64,000 nucleotides of DNA from Hormiphora californensis (Eukaryota > Ctenophora > Tentaculata > Cydippida > Pleurobrachiidae), in NCBI GenBank assembly GCA_020137815.1, contig CM035359.1:5177652-5241651 (forward strand). The letters run 5' to 3'. Made by a program: the position numbers and the translations under genes. Shown piece after piece: positions 58,601-64,000 of the stretch (positions are counted from its first letter, which is position 1; the number at the start of each line of letters is the position of its first letter). A model generated the notes under the pieces. It saw nothing but the letters and a program-made list of their open reading frames with translations. It did no database searches and was not told where the DNA came from.

Positions 58601-61600
58601 ATCACATACTAATCTTCGAGATCTTAAATTTTTCTGCATAGTCTTCCTAAGAATTATCCCGCCCTAACTTGCCTGGCTAGACTGTGTTTCGACTGTGTTT
58701 CGGGTGTGTAAAGGGAGGGTTAGAACATAACAAGCCCTAACAAGAGATGTCATTATAGCATTATAAACATATAAATGTTGCAATACAAGACAAATGCTTC
58801 ATATAATACATTTGTTCACAAAATGGGGCGATGGGTCCGGGGCTTCGCACCAGGCTGTACTTCAATATCTTTAAATCCCCATTTCACCATTATGTTACCA
58901 TTATATGCTGTCTGGTGGCGCCGACCCGATCTGTCTGATTAGGAGTGTGGCGCCGACAGACAGCAATTTTGCTAAATTTACCATTATGAAAAGTAACAAA
59001 TCCTGAATCAGATGCTGAGTATACACTCTCTTTATTCTCCCAGTTACCTATGAACGAGGGGGAGGTTAACACTCGAGGAGAGCCATAAACCTTCCTGAAA
59101 TTTTTAGATTAAAATTCTAGCATGGGGAAGCGATTTTTGCTAGATTTGGTAAAGCTGGATTTTAAATTTTTTACAAATGTTGAAAAAATCCGCCATGAGC
59201 CAGATATCCATTGACCGATCGTAATCACTGCGCTGGCAAGCGCAAAGGTGACCACCACCTCCCCCAGCCGCGCGTGCCAGAAAGCAGTAATAAGTTTTTT
59301 CAGTTTTTAGCCAAAAATGGCATTTTGCGACGCCCATAGCGAGGCCCCCACTGCACCAATCGGTCTGAAATTTGGTATACAGTGTCACGTAGACTAGATC
59401 TACTGGAGTTTAAAAGGGCAAGTCTCTATCTCTTTTAGTTGTAGAGTTATTCATGGTGAAAAAAGCAATAAATGTCCGTGTCTATATATATATGTACATA
59501 CATACATACATACATATAGACGCTTTTTTACACAATTTGCAGACAATTTTCTGGAAAAACTACAAGAGATAGACACTTCTCGATTGTTGTATTCAAAAGA
59601 TAATCGTTTGAATTGTGTTATTGGAGGGTTTTCATGTTCTATGTCTAACCAGAACGTCCTTAAAAATTGTCATAAAGTTAAGACATTTTTCAAATCGACC
59701 AAATTTCTTTGAGCTCAATTTACACCCTGAAGACGGCTTCTGGTTGAAAAATGGAGACCACACTTATGAAAGATAATCGTCTAAACTTTCAGAAACTATA
59801 TCGTGAATTTGTGAAACTCTATTTCCAAGGGTCTTAAATCGCGTCTGAAGTTTTAAGACTGTATGAAAATAGATATGACAATAGTGCGTTTTTCGCCATA
59901 GCGACCTCAAATCTTGTCCAATCGATCTCAAACTTGGTCAGCATCTTTATCTAGATGAGCCTGATAATAAGTTTTCACTAGCAAGACGTTATTACGTCGT
60001 GAAGTCACACTATGACGTCAAAATGACGTCAAAATTTAAATTTTCGTATTTTAGCGATTTCTGACGGTCTTTACAAGTTCTGCTACGTCCAGACATGTCT
60101 CACATCGTATCTCACATCAGAAAATACCAAAAATAGACCTAAATTATGCCAAAAACTAACAGAAATTAGTTGGCTGGAAAGGTGACCACTGTTATTGTCA
60201 AACTTACACCTTTGCCCGGCCCGGGTTACGGAAATAGAGGGAAAGGGAGAGAGAAAGAGAGAGAGAGAGAGAGAAAGATAGAGAGAGAGGAGAGAGAGAA
60301 GAGGAGAGAGAAGAGAGAGAGAGGCAGAGAGATGACGAGAGACTAGAGAGAGAGAGGATGAGAGAGAGAGGGGAGATGAGGAGAGAGAGGAGGAGAGAGA
60401 GATGAGAGTGAGGAGAGGAGAGGAGATACGAGAGAGAGAGAGAGAGATGCAGACAGTGAGAGGAGGAAATATAACTGGATGAAAAAACCCGGAGAGGGCA
60501 AAGGTGTAAGTTTGACAATAACAGTGGTCACCTTTCCAGCCAACTAATTTCTGTTAGTTTTTGGCATAATAAAACTAACATAGGACCTAGAAAATTGTAT
60601 AAGCTAACGTTGGATTCAAGTCATTTAGACGTTTAGAACGTACAAAAACGGCCATGAAGTGCGCAAGGCGCAATTTTGGCAAAAATCCAATTTTTAAGGA
60701 TGAAGATGGAATCTAAACGCTTCAATTATGGTTGCATCATATTCAGGCTTAAAAAGTGATCTAGGAACACTGGTCAAACCGATCATCTGTCCCCAATAGA
60801 GAAAATGCCATGACATATTCAATCATCCGTAGTGCCACAGTTTTTTCTTGCATAAAGCGGCAGTTAGAGTAGCATTGAAACATATTGCTCGTGAGGCAAT
60901 ACTGCCAGCAGGCGAAGGTTCCCACCATCCTAGTCCAACCTAAAAATGTCCAACTCCAAGGAAGACGCTGGAACAGGTCGCTTGGCTATCTGGCTCCGTT
61001 CTCTCACAAACATACCTGTCCAGATATTTACCGAATGACCTAATATAGTCTATAGTACGTGGGTACTGCGTCTATAGTGCGATGCCCGCAAATCGCAAAT
61101 TGCCTATATATGGTGCTACAATTTGATCACATGAATTACCAGGAAGAATCTTTATTAGATCTATATCATGTAAAGAGACCCTGAAATATGCAGAGCCCTG
61201 AAAAATCTTAATCAAATACAGGCCCTACAAAAAGTAAAATATTTTCCTCAATTCCCCTGGAGTATGGGTCACATACTCCAGAGAACTCTAGTATGGGGTG
61301 GGGCGAGGGAAATGAGCCAAATGGAGCGATTTATCTGAATTAATTCTATCCGGGTCCCAACCGTGTGGCCGCCGGTCTTGAATGGCTTTTGGCCACCGGT
61401 CTTGAATCTTGTAAACTACACTAATCGTTTAGTAATTACAACATGCCATCAGAACATGACTAATCTTATGTAAAACGGTTAACGGGGATCTATAAAAGCT
61501 GGCTCTCCGAGTCATGGCGATATATATATCCCCGGCATGTTCGTACATCGAATGACTATCGTCGACGAATTTGCGATAAGGTTCGCATATATTTCGATAA

Positions 61601-62319
61601 TATAAATTTCATGGAAAAACTACTTAGCTGCTAGGAAATAATCCCACAAGAAGACTAGTTGTTCCGGGAAATGCTTTTAGACAGTTATTATGTACCGGGA
61701 GAAAATACTTCCTATCTAAGTCCATGCTATAATAGTAGAAACTTTATCAAAAAAGCCCCTATATTAAAAGTATATCGATACCACCCGATAGTGTCTACCT
61801 ATACCTGTCTCTACCACCCCTCTGTGCAACATGACGTGAGACTTACTGGTACAAGAAATGACGGGCACTGTGTTGTCCTCTTGTTCACAGTACAACTCCT
61901 CCGTCTGTTTTAGTTCCGCGAGCTGGTCAGTATCGTTTTGGGACACGAGAAGGGCCACCTTCTCATCACACGTCTGTAAAACTCCTTCATAAAATTAAAT
62001 GTTAACATTTTTTACTCCTTCATAAAGTTAAATGATGTTCCTTCATAAATAATACTATCGTAACTTTATACTAACAAGGTCAGTTTTGTAGGCGGCATCC
62101 CATTGCTTCTCCCCGTCGTAGTACATAAGTAAGGAATTGTAAGTGGGTATAAGTCCTCCCACATTTTCCTACGGATAATCAAAATCATTCGTAATTAAAG
62201 TCAAACTAAAAAGTAATTCAACATGTTGTTTCATAATATCTTACCCGGCGATAGTTAAAGGTAAACGTTGCTTTTCCGTTGTTTGGCCGAAAACAGAATC
62301 GTGCCAAAAAATAAAAATT
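49612..62319 (-). CDS. TMEM145-like (GOST family) seven-helix protein, 14 exons, both ends incomplete
   Basis: Exons: 62245-62319, 62076-62168, 61847-61973, 54179-54249, 53927-54008, 53587-53659, 53076-53225, 52594-52672, 52392-52504 (weak), 51513-51586, 50764-50838, 50567-50664, 50190-50370, 49612-49701. They code about 460 residues. Match to TMEM145/GPR180-type proteins is good in order: FLARFCFRPNNGKATFTF, SKARWWYFAISNC, ELTNGESFWTKHVSADE in the lumenal/extracellular domain, then LAKKQFYHTSFK after TM1, LLLILLSKGWTVVK, MFDPGQVLYEYESAPGFSVM, FYCYFYFAYTFW, and LTRPSNANKLFPFNVKTTQI after TM7. The signal-peptide exon (right of 62319) and the end of the cytoplasmic tail (left of 49612) were not found. 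Exon 53587-53659 has one base too many: it starts GILETS as in relatives, but TM1 (IGFIGILIYLLALTARVS) is in the next frame. So either a sequence error or a broken allele. Exon 52392-52504 lacks family similarity but its phases (2 to 1) are what the neighbours need. Confidence 0.82.
49680..49860. repeat. Tandem duplication around the 3' splice site of the last recognised TMEM145-like exon
   Basis: The block GATGTCACACTGATACCAAT + CT...GGGGAGTGGGAGGGTTAGA is present four times with slight changes. The first copy is the exon start with its TAG acceptor (minus strand); the others repeat that acceptor region into the intron. Confidence 0.85.
49857..49976. mobile_element. 120-bp near-perfect palindrome, MITE-like
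   Basis: Ends GGTCACCACACACCAAAGTT and complement; arms of about 53 bases with a 12-base loop (TAACTCTGCCATTTC). In a TMEM145-like intron. Confidence 0.8.
50941..51372. mobile_element. Foldback element with AAAAAGCCAGATC arms
   Basis: Starts GGGGGCCAAGGCCAAAAAAA and ends with the complement next to a C run. Inverted and direct copies of AAAAAAGCCAGATC, plus the block GGATTTTAGGGCGGGTCTGG on both sides. Non-coding, intronic. Confidence 0.7.
51651..52388. mobile_element. Mutator-like TIR element with perfect 9-bp target duplication
   Basis: 738 bases. Terminal inverted repeats TTGGTGACATAGACACCTGG over more than 100 bases. GACCTGGAG is repeated directly at 51642-51650 and 52389-52397. A 9-base duplication with long TIRs is the signature of Mutator-like elements. 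The interior holds smaller inverted blocks (GACCGATTTGCATCCGGTTT, TACCCGAGAAGTTTGTCTGT). No transposase. The right target duplication overlaps the end of the putative TMEM145-like exon at 52392. Confidence 0.85.
52698..52786. mobile_element. pogo-type MITE, diverged short copy
   Basis: CATTCGGACCCCGGTATACC ... ATCGGGGTCTGACTCTA, inverted ends, about 89 bases. In the intron between TMEM145-like exons 7 and 8. Confidence 0.6.
54270..56400 (-). mobile_element. L2/CR1-like LINE with intact reverse transcriptase frame, 5'-truncated
   Basis: Open frame 56391-54670, 573 residues, uninterrupted. Reverse transcriptase boxes in order: SNYRPVSNLSFISKLLEKVV, HQSGYRVGHSCETLL, LDMSAAFDTVDH, CGVPQGSLLGPVLFLLY and the catalytic KLYADDSQLY, then the thumb (SRLDYCNVLYSGLPKKLL) and an ending like other L2-type elements (LPEIWNKLSIDLRAI). 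The endonuclease domain is missing at the 5' side, so this copy cannot move by itself. The 3' UTR runs to a (TTA)n tail near 54270-54290. It sits in a TMEM145-like intron in the same orientation as the gene. Frame integrity suggests recent insertion. Confidence 0.9.
56502..58377. mobile_element. Second Mutator-like element, 9-bp target duplication, with nested insertion
   Basis: Ends TTGGTGACATAG... and ...TCAATGTCACCAA match the element at 51651. GGTTTCTTC is repeated directly at 56493-56501 and 58378-58386. The body repeats the same internal blocks (GACCGATTTGCATCCGGTTT near 57270, complement-like near 58250). The left terminal repeat is split by another element (56513-57173). No transposase frame seen. 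Confidence 0.82.
56513..57173. mobile_element. TIR element nested in the Mutator-like element
   Basis: Inverted ends GGGGGATTCACCACATACAG and GTATGTGGTCCCCCT, with several CACCACATAC...GGTGCGAA sub-repeats inside. TA is present on both sides (56511-56512, 57174-57175). About 660 bases. Confidence 0.65.
58387..61840. other. Intron of the TMEM145-like gene, no exon seen
   Basis: Apart from a foldback at 60145-60575, the stretch has only short patches (CATA units near 59490-59516) and no recognisable coding exon. Confidence 0.5.
60145..60575. mobile_element. Foldback with a GA microsatellite core
   Basis: Arms of about 80 bases (TGCCAAAAACTAACAGAAATTAG... GGTGACCACTGTTATTGTC... ACACCTTTGCCC) and their complement enclose an imperfect GA tract (60230-60450). 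The run GGTGACCAC resembles the ends of the palindrome at 49857. Confidence 0.75.
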
Positions 62320-63000
62320 CTGAAAGTGGAAGTGATAGGAATTAGAGGTTAGATATATGCATGAGAGTTTGTTGAAGAACAAGGGAGAGATTGGGACGGG
62401 TACCAAGAACTCTTGTCTAACTCATGCGTCCCTCTTTATGGTATGGCTGTTTTGATAACATTAACATAGAGTGTGGTAATTGAAGCTGTTTTTACTTCAT
62501 GTTTTTGTTTCGATCCCACCCTCAGTGCCGTGCAATGTTCGAACATCGAATAACTAACATCGATGAATTTGCGATAAGGTTCGCAAAAATTTCCGTCAAT
62601 AAACTCATCCCATTCCTATGTTATATATAATATCGTGCCATATTTTATATAAAATATCGTGCCGGATCTAAATCACAATGATTTAGACAAATCACATTGC
62701 ATCTCTATTATAATTTGGACTATGAATGTCGAAGTTTACGTCGTTCGTTCAGCGCCTGCTAGGCTCCTTCATAAAATAAAAGGACACTTCTTACTTCTTA
62801 TTTGGCCAAGATTTCGGTCAAGTAAAGGATGATATAAACAATGACATCATTACAAGCTATGTAAAACAGTCGTGCGTGGATCAGATTCAGGCACGACTAT
62901 ATTTAACCCTGAGATGTCAGGGTTCAGTGACGGCTATTATTCCTGATATACCAGGTCTCAAGGGTAAATAGCCGGGACCTGAACCTGAGATTCAGGCACG
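62320..63000. other. Upstream region of the TMEM145-like gene, no exon seen
   Basis: The expected first exon with a signal peptide was not recognised. Two copies of a stretch around ATGTTCGTACATCGAATGAC (61538 and a diverged one at 62536: GTTCGAACATCGAATAAC) followed by GACGAATTTGCGATAAGGTTC show a dispersed repeat. Confidence 0.4.
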
Positions 63001-63005
63001 ACTTT

Positions 63006-63060
63006 GGTTACGAAGTCACCCCCACTGGGGCGCTCGTGCAGAGGGATAATTTCATTACCA
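63006..63060 (+). mobile_element. Short TIR element, family GGTTACGAAGTCACCC, copy 3
   Basis: GGTTACGAAGTCACCCCC ... GGATAATTTCATTACC, with GCTCGTG in the middle. Confidence 0.6.
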
Positions 63061-63114
63061 AGGCACGGCTGCTATAGCACGACTGCTGGGAGGGGGGGGG
63101 GGTCCAGCCCTAAA

Positions 63115-63620
63115 AAGAGCTAAGCTATCGGCCAAAATCAGAGTACCTTTAGCTTTTTTTAGCTTTTTTAGCTCTTTTTAGCTTTTTTAGGCTAAAAAAA
63201 GCTAAAAAAAGCTAAAAAAAAGCTAAAATTGAGTTTTTAGTGGATTCATATCTAGGTTCGAATCCCGCTGACGCCAAATTTTTTAAACTTTTATTATAAC
63301 GTTTTACAGTCGGACCCCGATTTACCGGAACCCCGATTTACCGGGGGGATAAACTTCCCCCGATATAGGAAATTAACGGTATATCGCCCCGATATAGCTA
63401 AGCTATCGGCCAAAATCAGAGTACCTTTAGCTTTTTTTAGCTTTTTTAGCTCTTTTTAGCTTTTTTAGGCTAAAAAAAGCTAAAAAAAGCTAAAAAAAAG
63501 CTAAAATTGAGTTTTTAGTGGATTCATATCTAGGTTCGAATCCCGCTGACGCCAAATTTTTTAAACTTTTATTATAACGTTTTACAGTCGGACCCCGATT
63601 TACCGGACCCCGATTTACCG
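63115..63620. repeat. Tandem duplication of a 280-bp block with a tRNA-like 3' half
   Basis: The block from GCTAAGCTATCGGCCAAAAT to CCGATTTACCGG occurs at 63118-63340 and again at 63398-63620. Each copy has an AAAAAAGCT-rich hairpin and then GGTTCGAATCCCGCTGACG + CCA followed by a T run, which looks like the T-arm and acceptor end of a tRNA, and then the start of a pogo-type MITE. Confidence 0.75.
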
Positions 63621-63756
63621 GAACCCCGATTTACCGGGGGGATAAACTTCCCCCGATATAGGAAATTAACGGTATATCGCCCCGATATACCGGGCACCCC
63701 GATTTACCGGGCAAAACCCTTTCCCCCGAGCATCCCGGTAAATCGGGGTCCGACTG
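63585..63756. mobile_element. pogo/Tigger-type MITE, complete copy
   Basis: CAGTCGGACCCCGATTTACC at the left, GTAAATCGGGGTCCGACTG at the right; 172 bases with internal repeats of CCCCGATTTACCGG. Flanking TA on both sides. The rest of the window (63757-64000) shows nothing recognisable. Confidence 0.8.
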
Positions 63757-64000
63757 TATAACGTTTTTTGAACTTTTTTAAAACTATTTTTATCAAATTT
63801 GAATAATATTTTTATCGAAAAAATATCTCCAGAAAATGGCAGTAGGGGTGGATACAGAAATTGCTATGTATGGACATAAACGGTAGATTATGGTAAAAAA
63901 TGTGCAGGAAATGAACACATGCAGTCAATAGACGTCCGGAAGGATGAAAATTTAATGGAAAAGTGTCAAGATGAATGCTGAAAAAACATAAAAAGTAGGG

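Overview
The window is animal nuclear DNA. Its genes are split by GT-AG introns and belong to metazoan families: CFAP70, a TMEM145-type seven-helix protein, a Numb-type PTB protein, an Ig/fibronectin-III surface protein and an LDLa-bearing rhodopsin-type receptor. Between and inside them lie LINE remains, many short inverted-repeat elements and long microsatellites. The style fits a repeat-rich marine invertebrate, possibly a non-bilaterian, but the phylum cannot be fixed from sequence reading alone. A run of exactly 100 N (45105-45204) marks a scaffold join.

Layout. 901-4575 (-): 5' part of a secreted or membrane gene (signal peptide, one Ig, two FN3), running off the left edge. 4790-12000: a 1.2-kb foldback element, two broken LINEs, an 0.8-kb GGAA microsatellite and two more foldbacks. 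13058-34025 (+): CFAP70, rebuilt here as 25 exons coding 1006 residues. Four other genes lie antisense in its introns: an unknown 183-residue protein (intron 3), a secreted six-cysteine protein resembling IL-17-type cystine knots and a large LDLa-7TM receptor (both intron 7), and an F-type-lectin-like secreted protein (intron 12). Intron 19 is a 2.4-kb minisatellite. 36484-37890 (+): the first two coding exons of a Numb-type PTB gene; its remainder was not found. 38-49 kb: CT microsatellites, an exact-looking 1556-bp tandem duplication, minisatellites, the gap and a decayed LINE. 49612-62319 (-): fourteen exons of a TMEM145-like gene whose introns carry a near full-length LINE reverse transcriptase and two Mutator-like elements with perfect 9-bp target duplications. 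62320-64000: repeats only.

The genes do not form an operon or pathway. CFAP70 is a ciliary axoneme protein; the nested genes code for secreted or surface proteins, and one pair (secreted cystine-rich protein and LDLa receptor, about 1 kb apart, same strand) could be functionally linked, which is speculation. Mobile DNA has shaped the locus: nonautonomous families recur (109-bp hAT-type MITE x4, pogo-type MITE, 9-bp-TSD Mutator-like, a 60-bp TIR element x3), and three separate 3' splice sites have been tandemly duplicated.
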